Shown piece after piece: positions 50,711-63,564 of a stretch of DNA of 64,000 nt. The notes beneath the pieces were generated by a model. That model saw only the letters and a list, made by a program, of their open reading frames with translations. It was not told the DNA's origin and did no database searches. Positions within the stretch are counted from its first letter, which is position 1. The number at the start of each line of letters is the position of its first letter. This DNA comes from Eupeodes corollae (Eukaryota > Arthropoda > Insecta > Diptera > Syrphidae): positions 229,768,765-229,832,764 of the forward strand of contig NC_079147.1 of NCBI RefSeq assembly GCF_945859685.1. The letters are read 5' to 3'. A program made the translations under genes and the position numbers.

Positions 50711-53400
50711 AGTGTGTCAATTTTATATTCGTAGTTCGCACACCTTAAATAAATAGTTTAAATCTTCTTCTCTTGCCTAATAACTTGATTGTTATTATCC
50801 TTACTGATCTCAGATATTAATTGAGCCCACTCGTATAATTTTTTTCAGCTTTTTTCTAATCTTCATCGTATGTTTTTAGATTCTGTGGTCCAGTTTAGCC
50901 CATAAATTCTCTTTTGGGATAAATATTATTATTGTTGTGTAGGGTTGTTGTTGATTTTATGCATTGATAAGTATTAATGTCAGATCGGTTTAGTATTTCA
51001 CCCATCTGTTTCTGCTTGTCTTCCAATGAGATGGTATTTTTGATTAGGCGAGAAATCGGACATTCTGCAAAAATATGCCAGATTGAGAGAACTTCTTTAC
51101 AACTTTCGCACTCCTCTGGGGAATCGTTTGTGAAGAAGTGGCGACTCGTAAACAAAGTTTTTCCAACTCTGATCCGAAATAGAGAAATACATTCTTCTCT
51201 GGTTAGGTTTTTGTTGTATGGAGTTCTGAGGTGTGTTGAGTGGTGTTTTCGAAGAAAGTTCTCCTCTTTTAGCCAAGAGCTTTTGAGTTCTTCTTGCTCA
51301 TTAGCCATGAACATTTTGCGGATAAGCTGAGATATAGGTGGCAGTTCTTTTAAATACGGATGGTTAGTTGCGTCTTTTGCTGCAGTATCTGCTAGTTCAT
51401 TTCCTCTTATACCAGCGTGGCCTGGTATCCAAGCTAGGGTTATGTTGGTTTTGTCAAATAGGATGCTCCGGATGTAATTAAGAGTGGAGCAGATGTTAGT
51501 TGCACTTTTGATTCCGGTAAGGATACTTAAGCTGTCAGTGAGTATCAATGTCCTTTCTGTCCATGTTTTTGCCACGGACAGTGCTTTCAATATTGCTGTT
51601 AATTCTGCTAGATAGCTGCCAGCCGCGTCTGGAAGGTGTCCTTGAAAAGCGAGGATTTCTTCGTGGTTCGCTTTGAGCTCGATGACGGCGTATGTTGAGA
51701 TTTTATTCCTAGGATCCATCTGTGTACAAAATTCTCACTGGTTTGATGTTTTCGATCAGCTCACGGTGAAGCATAAGGAAGTGTTCATTTGGAGTGTTTT
51801 CTTTTTTGTGACTAGAGAGGCTGGTGTCGATTGGCAGTAATTGTCTTTTCCATGGAGGGGGGGACGAATAGTTGAGCTTCAAAGACGTTTCTAAAGGCAT
51901 ACTTCCATGAGCTGAGACAAGGCTTAATATTTTACTAAGGGAAGATATTGAATTCTTCCTGTTTTGTTTTGGTCTGTGTTGAACTTCTTGTGAAGCAGAA
52001 TAAAGAGGGTGATTAATGTCTGTAAGTGCTTTACTTATTAAATTAATTGCTCTTTTTTGTCCTAGCCTATTAATTGTTTTATAGCCAGCTTCTATTATGA
52101 GAGCTTCAATTGGAGTTGTTTTAAGTGCTCCTGTAGCAGTTCGGTAGCACTCATTTATGGCTGTATCGATGCTTTCCAGGTTCTTTTTAGTTGTCCACAT
52201 AAAAATAGTGAGTCCATGCTGGAGAGTTCCTTCAACTAAGGCTTTGGCTATTTTTAGGGCCGTTTCTAGATGTGGACCTTTCCGGCGGGAACATATCATT
52301 CTCAGAGCATTGTTTCGTTTCTTAAGTTGGTTGATGGTATTTTTTATATGGAGATCCCATTTCAGATTACTATTGAAAGTAACGCCTAAGACTCTGAGTT
52401 CTTTTTTGATGTTGACTGTGGAGTTACGAATCGTAAGAGGATTAATTGAACATTTTTTTTTCCGACAAAGGTGAAGCGCTTCTGTTTTGCTAGGTGGAAC
52501 TTTCGCACCGGTTTCCTGTGTCCAAGCATAGATTATAGAATCTGCAGATTTCAAAATTTCGTTTACCTTTGATGGATCACCAGAGGCTACTATGAAGATA
52601 TTATCTACATATAGACCAACAAAATCTAGACCGTGTTTTGGTAGTGTAAGCTCTCTAATGAGTGCTTCAATATAGGAATTATATAGATACACAGACAAGG
52701 GAGATCCTTGTGGAGTTCCGTTTTCCAGTTTTAACTTTTTTGAAGTAAAGCCGTTGACATCAACACAAAAAGTTCTTCCGGATAAAAATGATATAATAAC
52801 CCTTAACATTTGCTTGTGTACTCCCCATTTGTGTAATTGTTCGATGATAGGAAATGTGGTAACGCGGTCAAAAGCTTTCTCGAGGTCAGATGACATGACT
52901 ACATTGTGCTTACAAGATGAGAGGTTATCTGATAGTTTATGTTCCATTAGGTGGATTAAGGATTGAACTTCTCTGTTAGGTCTAAAAGCATGTTGTTCAT
53001 TACTTACAATCTCTTCCATAAACCAGCCTATTCTACGTCCAATAATTTTTTCAAAAATTTTTGAGAGAACAGGGAGAAGAGAAATCAGTCGATACGCTTC
53101 TATGTGGTGATAATTCTGGGAGCTCTTGGGAATCGGCTTGAGTATAGCTTTCTTCCAATCGTGAGGAAAGATACCAGTCCTAAGAATGTTGCTATATAAA
53201 GCGCATATTCGGTTTTTAAGGTTATCAGCAGCGGATTTAACCATATTATATGTGATTTTATCATCTCCAGGAGAAGTTCCGTTAAGCGTTTGTAATGTCG
53301 TGTCAAACTCTATTCTGGAAATATCATCTGCGAGGTGTGAGTACAAGTTTTCTTGATTAGGGAGGTCATTTAAGTTAAATGTCAGTTTCTTCCTTTATTT
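50711..53400 (-). pseudogene. I-clade retroelement: RT plus RNase H
   Basis: Long minus-strand frames. RT 53346-51709: GTSPGDDKITYNMVKSAADN, WKKAILKPIPKSSQNYHHIE, HAFRPNREVQSLIHLMEHKL, SDLEKAFDRV, LENGTPQGSPLSVYLYNSYI; the catalytic box reads GLYVDN (52610), where the family has YxDD, so D to N. A thumb and C-terminal region follow. RNase H continues in the next frame (51719-50895): YTDGS, AELTAILKAL, LTDSLS and RGNELADTAA hold the four acidic residues. One indel at about 51715 separates the frames. Truncated at 5' near 53400, so ORF1 and the endonuclease are missing. The RTE sits immediately 3' of it. Confidence 0.93.
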
Positions 53401-53724
53401 TGGGTCGATTCTAAAAAAGTCAAGTTGGTTGCGCCACTATATTTTTGAAATTAGTCTTCAAAATCTTAATGTAGAACCTATGGCCCAAAGTTCCTTCAAT
53501 TATGTGCAGTTTTATCAACTCCAGCTGCTCCCATACCATCACTGCCTACCCTCCATTTTTGAATGTCCCTAATGCATTTTTCGGAAGGTATTCGATTTCG
53601 AGCTAATATCCAAAACTGAAAAATGAGATGATGTAGCTTGGGGGTCTGTTCAACCTATAGGGAAGAGATTGACATTCACACTTTACTGTTTATAGACTTA
53701 AATTTATGTAAACACGAAAAAATA
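53401..53724. other. Unassigned sequence
   Basis: No gene or shared repeat recognised between the I-clade element and the sub-repeat unit. Confidence 0.45.
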
Positions 53725-54677
53725 AAAAAGAGGCTGGGATGCGACCCACATTGGAAACTTCCCATACCATTTGACTATTTGTCTTGATTTAAAGTTTGTA
53801 TGTTTTCGTGTTGGGTTAAAAAAGTTGTTTATTGAATTATTCTAGCAAATTTTAAAATTACCAACAGCATTTTTCAAAAAAAGAAAAAGTTTAGTTTGAA
53901 AATATAGTTTTGTTAAATAGATTTTAAGTCGAAAAAAAAATGTTACCGATTTTAGTAGATAGCATTTCTTCAATTTTTACAAATTGGAGAAACGAAAAAA
54001 CGGACTGTTGGATTTTTATAAAAAAAACTACTGAATATCGAAAACAATATTTTCTGTAAAATAAAAATAGTTTGAAGACAATATTTTTAATTTTTAAAAG
54101 CTTTTTAAATCGTAAGTAAATTTTTACCAAGCTTTAGTATTGTTTTTTTGTTAGGTTTTTATTTTTTGTGAAAAAAAAACTGTCAATCAGATTTTCCTCA
54201 AAATTTTACTGAGTGTTGACGACAATATTTTTTAATAGATAAAAGTAGTTTGAAGCCAATATCTCAAAGTTTGAAACAGATATTTGATTGAAAATTCAAC
54301 TTTTGTTATATTTTCTTTCAAGTTTTTGTTTTTTGTAAGAAAACTGTCAATTCTAGCGTGTCGTTGGTTCGTAAGATTGCTGCTATGGTAAAAAAAAACA
54401 GTACACGCAAATTTCTTAAGAGCCCTTTCTGCATTTGTCTGCCTTTTATCTGTATAACAAAATGTATTTGAAGTCGATATCTCTTCTGGTTCTTGAGCTA
54501 TGGACAACGAAAAAAACGTCGCGGACGTACGGACGTATGACCGTACGTACACACGCACGCACAGACATCGTTCTAAAAATCTTTTATTTCGGCTCTAGGG
54601 ACCTTGAAACGGCGAGAAATGTAAAAAAATTTTCAATTTGACAAATCGGACCCATTACAATAACTTCCTATGTGAAG
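53725..54677 (+). mobile_element. Sub-repeat-array unit (family D), copy 1
   Basis: Starts AAAAAGAGGCTGGGATGCGA (CCCAC) and ends ATTACAATAACTTCCTATGT (GAAG), the same termini as the unit 62324-63564. Inside are imperfect tandem repeats of about 172 bp (GTTTGAAG(C/A)CAATAT..., TTTGAGTCGAAAA..., AAACTGTCAAT). Near the 3' end are a palindrome-rich CGTACG stretch (54525-54560) and TCTAGGGACCTTGAAACGGC. No ORF of note. Related to dispersed satellite-like sequence; mobile by inference from defined ends. Confidence 0.75.
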
Positions 54678-54789
54678 GTAATAAAAATCGAGTAAAAAAG
54701 GTAATTTTAAATTTTATCCGATTTGTTTTTTTTTGACTCCGAATTAATATGATTATAAAATAACAAAATTAACATTTTTTTAGTAGTTA

Positions 54790-55300
54790 GAAAACATGTC
54801 TTCTATTTGCTGACGATTTAAAAATATTTGGTTCCATAAATTCGTTGAACGATGCAAATTATTTTACATAATTTAATTAAATGGTGTAATATCAATGGGC
54901 TATATTTCAACAATAAGAAATGTAGCGTTGTGTCTTTTTCTAGATACCACAATTCATTAGGTTATAATTATAAACTCGAAAACGAGATTTTACAAATATT
55001 TCATTTCCATAAGGATCGAAATACAAAATATTTCGAACACCCGTCTACATTGAAACCTCTTTATTCTAGTTTTGTCATACCACATTTAGAATATTGTACT
55101 GTTATATGGAGCCCCTTTACCGAGTCTAGCATTTGTCGTATAGAAAAAGTTCAAAAAAGGTTCACAAAGTTAGCCTTACGAAAAATGTTTGGTTATTTGG
55201 TGTATTTTAATTGATCTAAAACCTCTTGCTTAGAAAAGGAAATTTAACTCAATACCTTTTGATTTTGATGTCTTGAATTTTAATATTGACTGTCAGGTTT
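54790..55300 (+). pseudogene. Jockey-like RT fragment
   Basis: LLFADDLKIFGSINSLNDAN (54800; FADD box), then LIKWCNINGLYFNNKKCSVV, HRNTKYFEHPS-like sequence, YSSFVIPHLEYCTVIWSPFT (55060) and EKVQKRFTKLALRKMFG (55145). Only the palm end and thumb remain. Frame breaks at about 54875 and 55010. Confidence 0.82.
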
Positions 55301-55309
55301 TGTTATCTT

Positions 55310-56080
55310 TAGGGTTTTTCAATAAGGGCGGGAAGATGTGTGTAAGTCTTGTGACGTTTGTTGTGTGGCACGAGCACCGTCCTGCTGAAACCACATGTCG
55401 TCTAGGTCTATATGGTTCAATTTGGACCATAAGATATTAGTTACCATCGTTATGTAGCGCCCGCTATTGACAATTACAGCCTATCAACGTCGTTATCAAA
55501 AAAGTACGGACTAATTGCGACACTTGCCGGCCCAAAATCCACACCAAACGTTAACTTTTTGAGGATGCATTATCACTGTCGTCCCATATACATCACTCTT
55601 GCCTGTTAACAGAAAAATCAAAAAAATGGGGTGGCGCAACAGTCCGTTGTGAACCAGGCCTAGTGACTTACAACTCTCAACCATTCCTGTATTCGAGTAC
55701 TGTTGTCAGGAATGGAAGGGACCTACAATTTAAGGCCGAATCCGAACGGCTAATTTGAGAAAGCACTTTTTCATGACAAGAATTACTCTTGAAGGATTTG
55801 TCAATTCCTCGCAAGAGGCAGTACCCGGCATTTTTTTTTTTTTAATTAAGGTGGCACAGACAGGGATTGAACCCAAGACCCCTTGCATGACAGTCCAACG
55901 CACTAACCATCATGCTACGGGTACTGGCCTGTTAATAGAGCCATTCATAAAAAAATACGCCTCTTCACTAAAGATTGTTTTTCGGTTCTTTGCCAAACGT
56001 CGTCGAACAAACATCGTTGTCTATTGTCATGAACTTTGAGCTTCTTGGTCAGTTGGATCTTGTAATTTAAAAACCCCATA
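55310..56080 (-). pseudogene. DD41D mariner (rosa-like) fragment, split by a SINE
   Basis: Minus strand: an ancestor of SDEAYFFMNGSINR (about 55990-55930), then after the SINE YGTTVIMHPQKVNVWCGFWA (55590-55530), NSGRYITMVTNILWSKLNHI (about 55450) and LDDMWFQQDGARATQQT (55420-55365; second catalytic D). Stops intervene and the last third is absent. Confidence 0.8.
55613..55926 (-). mobile_element. tRNA-derived SINE with near-perfect TSD
   Basis: Complete copy in reverse orientation, with GGGATTGAACCCAAGACC (inverted B-box) and TAACCATCATGCTACGGGTA (inverted A-box end). The flanks GCCTGTTAACAG (55601-55612) and GCCTGTTAATAG (55927-55938) differ at one base. It lies inside a DD41D element. Confidence 0.92.
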
Positions 56081-58009
56081 TAAAACAAAAAACAACTTGC
56101 TTTGGCTTTTTTAAATTTAAAGCAGTTGTAATTAGACTATAGTTCTTAATGTTTGAAGTTTTTTTTAAGTTGTAACCAAGTTGAGGATTTTATTAAGTTA
56201 TTATTAACTTCCTATTTCTTTAAGTTTAAAGTCTACCACAAATAATTGAAGGTCGTTTGTCAATGGTGATGAAAAATGTTATGTATCTGTTTTACTCCTC
56301 ATTTGGAATGAATACCATCATTTTACTTTTTTAAAAGACCACGAGACTACAATACCAAATTAAATTATCGCATCAACTTTCAAGTTCTAACTTTCAAGTT
56401 GGAAGCTACGCATCAACTGAAGTTAAACAGTCATCAACTTGACATTCAACTTTAAGTTTGATATACATTTTAGAGTTGACCAATTATTAAGACAACTTGA
56501 GAAAAAAGTGAAGCAAACATCCGGTCCCTAGGAGTGCATTGGTAAGGTGGTTGTTATTTATTGATGAAGAGGCTATAGTTTTAATGAGTAAGTGTCTACA
56601 ATTAAGATAATTTTATGTTAAAAGAATCCTTAAGTGAAAAAAAAAACATTGTAACATGTAAGGTAATTTTGGGAGAGATGCCGTCCTTTTTTTATAAATT
56701 TAACGTAGTTCTTTTTATAAACATAAAGGCAATAATATTTCTGTAAACATAAAATTAGCAATGTATTTATTGCCTACCATGATAAAATACTTAACTGAGA
56801 AAAAATTACAATCCTCAATTTAACAGATGCCGAATATTAAATTCATTAGATTTCAATTCTACTGCCAATTACAGCCCGTACAAAGGATGTATGCTGCTTT
56901 TTAAACGGTGTACATTTCATTTAGACATTTTTGACATATTGCTAATTGGATAGTATTTTATCGTGTTTTACTTTATTTTAGTTTCTTTAAAATTCTAAAC
57001 ACTAGTATTTTCAGCTGGGTTAATTCAACTATAAATACATTTTTTTTTTGTGGAGACAAATTTTACTCGCGGCATCTTTTAAAAAAAAAAAACTGCGACA
57101 ACCCTTTCTAAAATTAGGGAGAGATGACTTACTACATTTTAAAACTTAGGTACGACAAATTTAAACGAATAAAAACTACATAAACATGTTTTTAAAATAT
57201 TTTATACTGGAAAAATTAACCTAAAAACATTAACTTTAAAAAGACAAGAGCGTTAGTCTGGATGATCACACTCGGCATCTCTCTCGCAATTATCTTAAAC
57301 AAAATATTTTTGTTTTACGTCTAAATAACAACACGCCCGTCCCGATGTGCACACATGTGCTGCGTGTATGGACCGCTTTTTTTAAAGATCCTTATATAGC
57401 CTTTCCTGAAAATATAAACTAAAATGAGTGACTATATACAAAACAAACCAAGTTAAGGAAACTCGGTGGTCTGTATAGCATTTTCAAATTTTTTTTTTCA
57501 ATATTTCGGAAGTATAGTATCTTAAGAATATTTTATGTACTTGGAAATTTGCCAATATTATATATTCTAAAGTTTATAAACCAGATAGAGAGCAGTCCGT
57601 GAACTATGGGTCTAGAGCAGTTGTTCCGACCCTTTCCCGAAAATATATACCTGTCTATATATGTACCCTTTACGTTCCGAATGGATAATATATGGTGACG
57701 GAATCGGGGATTAATAATAGCCGCGTTTTATTATCTACGGATCTGGATCGGCATCATCTTTTAACAAGTTATGCAATAACAATACGGATAATGATCAGTA
57801 TAATATGGATCTATTATAAGGATCTGAAAATAAGTATTCCTATGTCAGGTAGACGGTTCTACAGTCGACAGGAAGAACAAACAGGAAGAAAGACAGTATC
57901 TACATGAAAAATTAACAAACATAAGAAAAGAAGAGACGAGCATACAATACTGTTGTCATTAGGATCAGTATCGTTTTTTATTTTTATCTTGGTCTAAATC
58001 CGTAGATTT
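56081..58009. other. Unassigned intergenic sequence
   Basis: No gene recognised. Around 56365-56480 CAACTTTCAAGTT/AACTTGA motifs recur in both directions (perhaps a MITE relic). The ORF 57692-57907 has no recognisable family. Confidence 0.4.
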
Positions 58010-58205
58010 AGTCAATCCCTGCCTGTGACATCTAAAGTTTTTTTCTCGGGTACTGCCTCTTGCGAGGAGTAATTCAAGAGCAATTCTTGTCATAAAAAGT
58101 GTTCTCAAATTACACGTTCAGATTCGGATTAAAAATATAAGTCCCCTTCATCGCTCGCACAAAGGAATGGTTAAGAGTTGTAAGTAACTAGGCTATATTT
58201 CTCAA
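58010..58205 (+). mobile_element. SINE, 5'-truncated copy
   Basis: Starts within the B-box (GTCAATCCCTGCCTGTGACA) and continues GGGTACTGCCTCTTGCGAGG, GTAATTCAAGAGCAATTCTT, GGAATGGTTAAGAGTTGTAA and CTCAACGGACC, matching the family body and tail. Confidence 0.85.
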
Positions 58206-59539
58206 CGGACCCTATTTATTTAGTTCCGTAGTTAATAAAAAGGGCCTATTAAGCATCCAAAATTTGCTAATTTTTGAAGATATACATAATATGTACCTCA
58301 AACTTTTAACTCAATTATTTCGAAAAACATTTTTTCAGTACGGTGTCAAGGCGGTGTTGGAAAAAAAAACTATTCAACCGAACAGCTTAAAATGTGGCCA
58401 TCTTCAGAACTAGAATCATATATTCATTTAAATAATTTCCTATTGTTTACACTAAAAAGCTAGTAAATGAATTCCCGATTTTGTAAAGTTTTTATTTAAT
58501 AGTGCTCTATTTTCTTTAATTTTAAAGTTTTTCGATTTCTTCTTGTTGCGACCATAACTACACTCTTGCTGATAAGAATCTTCTTGAATTTTGGGTTTGA
58601 GATGAGATAGAAGTACTGAAATCGCGATCGGGTCAAAACGCTTTGAAAGTACTATATACATTTAAAATACTGTATCTCAAAATTCTGTATTGTAAAAATA
58701 CTGTATCTCATAATATTGTATAATATTGGAAATTTCGACAAATAAATTAGTCTGGTGCAAATGTTTATTGTTGATTATGGAACAATTCATGTAAAAATGT
58801 TGGAAAGATAAAAACATTTAAGAAGAAGAAAACGAAAAAGACAAAATAAAAAGAAGATACCATTTATTTTGTTTTTGTTTTTAGTAATTTAAGGGAAGTA
58901 GATTTGAACATTATGGTAATGGAAAATTATTTTGATGTTTTCTTTAAAAAAGTATTCTGTTTTAAATAAAAGTACGCACTTCTTAACATTATGAAAACGA
59001 TTTTTATATTTCAGCCTTATTTACAGCATTTTGAAATACAGAATTTTAGATACAGTATTTTGATCATACATTATTTTGTACATACAGTATTTTGAAACAC
59101 ATTTTTTTAAGGTACAGTATTTTAAATACAGCATTATGACCCATACAGAATTTTGACCCCAACCCATTGGAATCATCCTCAGTGTTGGCCAAAACATTAG
59201 CAACTAAAACTACTTCCATCTTTATGTCATTAAAAACCTAATAACTTTAACTATAATACATTATATATGTTCTTCTGAAAAGACTCCCAGAAAAAATAGT
59301 TTTCAAAACGGCTTATTACTTACTGACTTAAGAAGGACAGTAGACCCAATTTTTCGTTGTTAAAACGAAGCAACTTTTTCTTGTCATCTCTCTTTTTCTT
59401 ATTCATAGAGAAAAGTTAGTCCGTTAACTACAAAATCTTTAGCTCATATTAAAAGTTTTGGCAACAAGTGCAGTTGAATATATTTATTATATATATATAT
59501 ATATCTATTCAGTTCACGGGTAGGATAATGTGGCTAATA
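58206..59539. other. Intergenic, with a dispersed ATACAGTATTTTGA motif
   Basis: From 58660 to 59155, the motif AATACTGTATCTCA (twice, left) and its reverse, ATACAGTATTTTGA-like (six or so times, right), form a ~500-bp block with inverted symmetry, likely a MITE relic. A (TA)n run is at 59489-59504. No gene. Confidence 0.5.
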
Positions 59540-60440
59540 AGTGTTCTTAATAACTTTTGTAAAATGGCCGGAAACCAATACTCTATCGAAATAAAAGAAA
59601 AATTATAAAAGAATATAAAAGTTGTGTGAGTAAAATTGAAATATCGGAAAAACAATGCATTCCAAAATGGCAGACCGAGAATAACAACAATAACGAGATG
59701 ATAAAATCAATTTAAAAATACCCTTTTATTACAGCTACAGAAATAAAAACCCATCATGTCGACCTTAACGTAAGTGCAAGAATAATTCGGAGACTTGCTG
59801 TTTGTTAATGGTGGACTAAAACTTTCGGAGCTGTAAAAAGACTTTAATTCAACCAAAATAAACTAGCGAGATGCCCATGACCACATCAACTGGACCGTTA
59901 GAAAATGAAAAAACGTACTCCTTTCTAATGAGTCCAAATTCAATTTCAGCGAAAGAGGCACTGATTCAGGGCAATGGATTGGAACCGATTCACCAAGGGA
60001 TCGTTTTATGTACCTTGACATTTTGCAAAATATAATGCTGCCACACGCTGAGGATCAGTTGCTTCTTAAATGTATAGGACAGGATTACGACCCAAAGCAC
60101 ACGTCCAATGCGGTTCAGACGTAGTTTCACGAAAACCAGATTTACGTGTTGCAATCGCCAGAAAATCCATAGAAAATCTAAGCGACATTATAGACCGAAG
60201 AATTGTAAGGACTACATGCAAAAATAAAATTGATCTGCTTGGTCAAATTAAAATGGCTTCGAAAATTATTCCAAACAGCATAATAACAATTTAATTGACT
60301 CCATGCCTCGAAGATATGCTGGAGTGATTAATAACAATGGATTTGCTGACAAATTCTAGCAATATTGCAGTAAGTCTAAACAAAATAAATGTATTTTAAG
60401 GATTGCTTTTGCTTCGACTAGGCTTTTATTGAAAGAATTG
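59540..60440 (+). pseudogene. Tc1-like transposase, degenerate
   Basis: Starts MAGNQYSIEIKEKL (59563). Conserved core LLSNESKFNFSERGTDSGQW (59925; first catalytic D now N), YLDILQNIMLPHAEDQ (60010), then LKCIGQDYDPKHTSNAVQT (60068; second D in QDYDPKHTS). The glutamate region (SPENP at 60155) is eroded. Many stops. Possible right end near 60600 (ACAACACTGTA); left end not found. Confidence 0.83.
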
Positions 60441-60738
60441 TACTAATTTCAGTATATTTAATGATCTATTACAAAAAACATTTTATTGTATGTTTCATTC
60501 GAAACTGTAAATATTTATTTAAATGTAAAAGAAAACAAAAATATACAATAATTGAATCCAAAATTTGTTTTTTAATTATTTAATAATCGTTTTGGACAAC
60601 ACTGTATGCCGTCCGGGTTCTATTATTCAAGAGTGTCTATGCATTTTTATAATAATAATTTCTTTTAAAACAAACAAAAATATTTCTATGCTTATTAAAC
60701 GTAGTATTAAGTCCGAAAAGTTGAAATATCGTTTTGAA
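60441..60738. other. Unassigned sequence
   Basis: AT-rich flank between the Tc1 remnant and the sub-repeat unit. Nothing else recognised. Confidence 0.45.
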
Positions 60739-61440
60739 CTTCCCATAGGAAGTTATTGTAATCGATCCGATTTGGCAAATTAAAAATTTTGACATTTCTT
60801 GACGTTTCAAGGTCCCTAGAGTCGAAATAAAATGTTTTTGCAGTTCGTACGTCCGTACGTTCACGACGTTTGTCATCGTCAATAGCTCAAGAACCGGTAG
60901 AGATATCGACTTCAAATTAATGTTGTTTTGCATTTAAAAGTGGGTGGTTTTCTTACCATAGCAATTTTGAAAAAAGGTGAACATTTTGGTTAACCCTAAA
61001 TATCTCACGAGCCAATAACGCTATAGACTTGAATTAAATTTTATATTATATATTATAATGTGATATCAAACAATTACATTTTTGAAAAAAGTTCCACTTA
61101 ACAGTTTTTTTTAGTATAAATCAATAAAACTAAAAAAAATTTTATCACCTCGAAAATCTTACGAACAAAAAATGATTTTATCTCTAAAATAATTTTTGTG
61201 CAATAAAAACTAACGTTTTCAACATCTGGTAAAATTTTGATAAAAATAGAATTGACAGTTTTCTTACAAAAAATTAAAAACCCTTAAAAAAATTAACAAA
61301 AGTTGGTATAAATTGATTTTCGACTCAAATATCTTTTCAAAGATTTTAGATATTGTCTTTAAACTAAATTAATCTTATAAGAAATGTTGTTGTCAACATT
61401 CGGACAAATTTTGAGAAAAATCTATTTGACAGTTTTTTTA

Positions 61441-61725
61441 CAAGAAAGCTTAACTTAGCTTATCCTCTCTTCTTAGCTCTAACTATCTTTTTCTCCTTTT
61501 TTTCTTCTTCTAATTCTATTCTATTTCTTTGATTTCAAGTAAAATAATATTTAATCGATAAATTTTGTTTTTCCTTTTTCTTTAATTTTATTTTAATTTA
61601 ATTTTATATTATTTGCTTTTGTTTTTTGAATTGTTAAGTTAAGTCATAGGCTCTCACTAATTTATAAGATATCTGCTATCTTACTGTGTAAGCTTTATAA
61701 ATAAATAAACTGCAACTGAAAAACA
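61441..61725 (+). mobile_element. Probable non-LTR retroelement 3' UTR stub
   Basis: Pyrimidine-rich sequence, then AAGTTAAGTCATAGGCTCTC, TAAGATATCTGCTATCTTAC and TTATAAATAAATAAACTGCA: the style of an I- or Jockey-type 3' end with AATAAA and a short A-rich tail. It breaks the sub-repeat pattern on both sides. Family not identified. Confidence 0.55.
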
Positions 61726-62323
61726 AAAACTAAATACCTTAACAAAAATTACTAAAAGTTCGTAAAAATTGATTTTCGACACAAGTATCTTTCCAAACAT
61801 TTGAGATATTGGCTTTAAACTAAATTAATCTTATAAGAAATATTGTTGTCAATATTCGGAAAAAATTTGAGAAAATCAATTTGACAATTTGTTTTAAAAA
61901 CAAATAAAACCTTAAAAAAACATGACTAAAAGTTCGTAATAATTGATTTTCGATTCAAGTATCTTTTCAAACATTTGAGATATTGGCTTCAAACTTATTT
62001 TATCTTTTAAAAACTATTGTTATTAACACTCTGTAAAATTTTGAGAAATATCGAATTAATAGTGTTTTTACAAAAAGATTAAACCTACAAAAAAATTAAC
62101 AAAAGCTAATACAAATTGATTTTCAATTTAAAAATCTTTTCAAAAATTTGAGATATTGGCTTTGATCTAATTCTATCTAATAAAAATATTGTTTTCAACA
62201 TTTGGAAAAATTTTGACAAAAATCGAATTGACAGTTTTCTTCCAAAAAACTAAAACCTAAAAAAAAAGCATTACTAAAAGTTGGTAAACATCGATTTTCT
62301 ACTCAAATATCATTTCAAAAATT

Positions 62324-63564
62324 AAAAAGAGGGTGGGATCCGACCCACACTGATAACTTTCCATCCCGTCTGTCGATTTGTCTTGCTTAAAAGTTTGTCT
62401 ATATGTAGTCGTACCAATTTTTACCAAATTTGCGTACTATTTTTTTGTAGATTTTATATTTTAAGAAAATTTTATATAAAAATTACTGAATATCGAAAAC
62501 AATATTTTCTGTAAAATAAAATAAGTTTGAAGCCAATATTTTTAGTTTTTGAAAAGCTATTTGAGTCGAAAATAAATTTTTACCAACTTTTGTAAATTTT
62601 TTTTAAGTTTTTAATTTTTTGTACAAAAACATTCAATTCGATCTTTTTAAAAATTTTACTGAATGTTAACAACAATATTTTTTGAAAGATAAAATTAGTT
62701 TGAAGCCAATATTTCAAATTTTTGAAAAGATATTTGAGTCAAAAATCAATTTTTACCAACTTTTATACATTTTTTTTCAGGTTTTTATTTTTTGTAAAAA
62801 AACTGTCAATTCGATTTTTCTCAAAATTTTTCCTAATGTTGAAAACAATATTTCTTATAAGTAAAAATTAGTTAAAAGCTATTATCTCAAATTTTTAAAA
62901 ATATATTTGAGTCGAAAATCATTTTTTACCAACTTTTGTTAATTTTTTTTTAAGTTTTTAATTTTTTGTACAAAAACATTCAATTCGATCTTTTTCAAAA
63001 TTTTATCAGATGTCAAAAACATTATTCTTCGTTGCACAAAATTGTTTTGGAGATGAAATCATATTTCAGTCGTAAAATTTTGGAGGTGACAAATTTTTTT
63101 TTCTCAGATTTTTTGATTTATAAAAAAAACCGTTAAATGGATTTTTTTCAAAAAATATATTTCTTTAATATCACGTTTTAATATATTCTATAAAATTTAA
63201 TTCAAGTCTCTAGCGTTTTTGGTTCGTAAGATATTTAGGGTTAACCAAAATTTTCACCTTTTTTCAAACTGCTATGGTAAAAAAACCACCCACGCGATTT
63301 TCTTGAGAGCCCTTTCTGCATCTTTATCTGCCTTATTATCTGTATAACAAAATTTATTTGAAATCTATATCTCTTCTGGTTCTTGAGCTACGGAAGACGA
63401 AAAGAACGTACGGAAGTACGGACGCACAAACGTACGTACACACGCACGCACAACCATATTTCTAAAAATCTTTTATTTTGACTCTAGGGACCTTGAAACG
63501 TCGAGAAATGTCAAAATTTTTAAATTGACAAATCGGACTCATTACAATAACTTCCTATGGGAAG
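62324..63564 (+). mobile_element. Sub-repeat-array unit (family D), copy 3, nested
   Basis: Termini AAAAAGAGGGTGGGATCCGA and TTACAATAACTTCCTATGGG (AAG) as in copy 1. Inside, GTTTGAAGCCAATATTT recurs at 62525 and 62699, and the pattern again at about 62870, i.e. a period near 172 bp, each repeat with AAACTGTCAATTCGATTTTT. CGTACG-rich palindromes at 63407-63440. Possible 7-bp duplication AAAAATT at the borders (low complexity). Confidence 0.8.

Noticed and set aside
50977..51330. + strand ORF of 117 codons
   Set aside because: Antisense to the RNase H region of the I-clade element.
59489..59504. TATA box
   Set aside because: A plain (TA)n microsatellite with no gene start after it.
62682..62864. 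60-codon ORF in the sub-repeat array
   Set aside because: Frame inside a tandem repeat, not preserved in neighbouring repeats.
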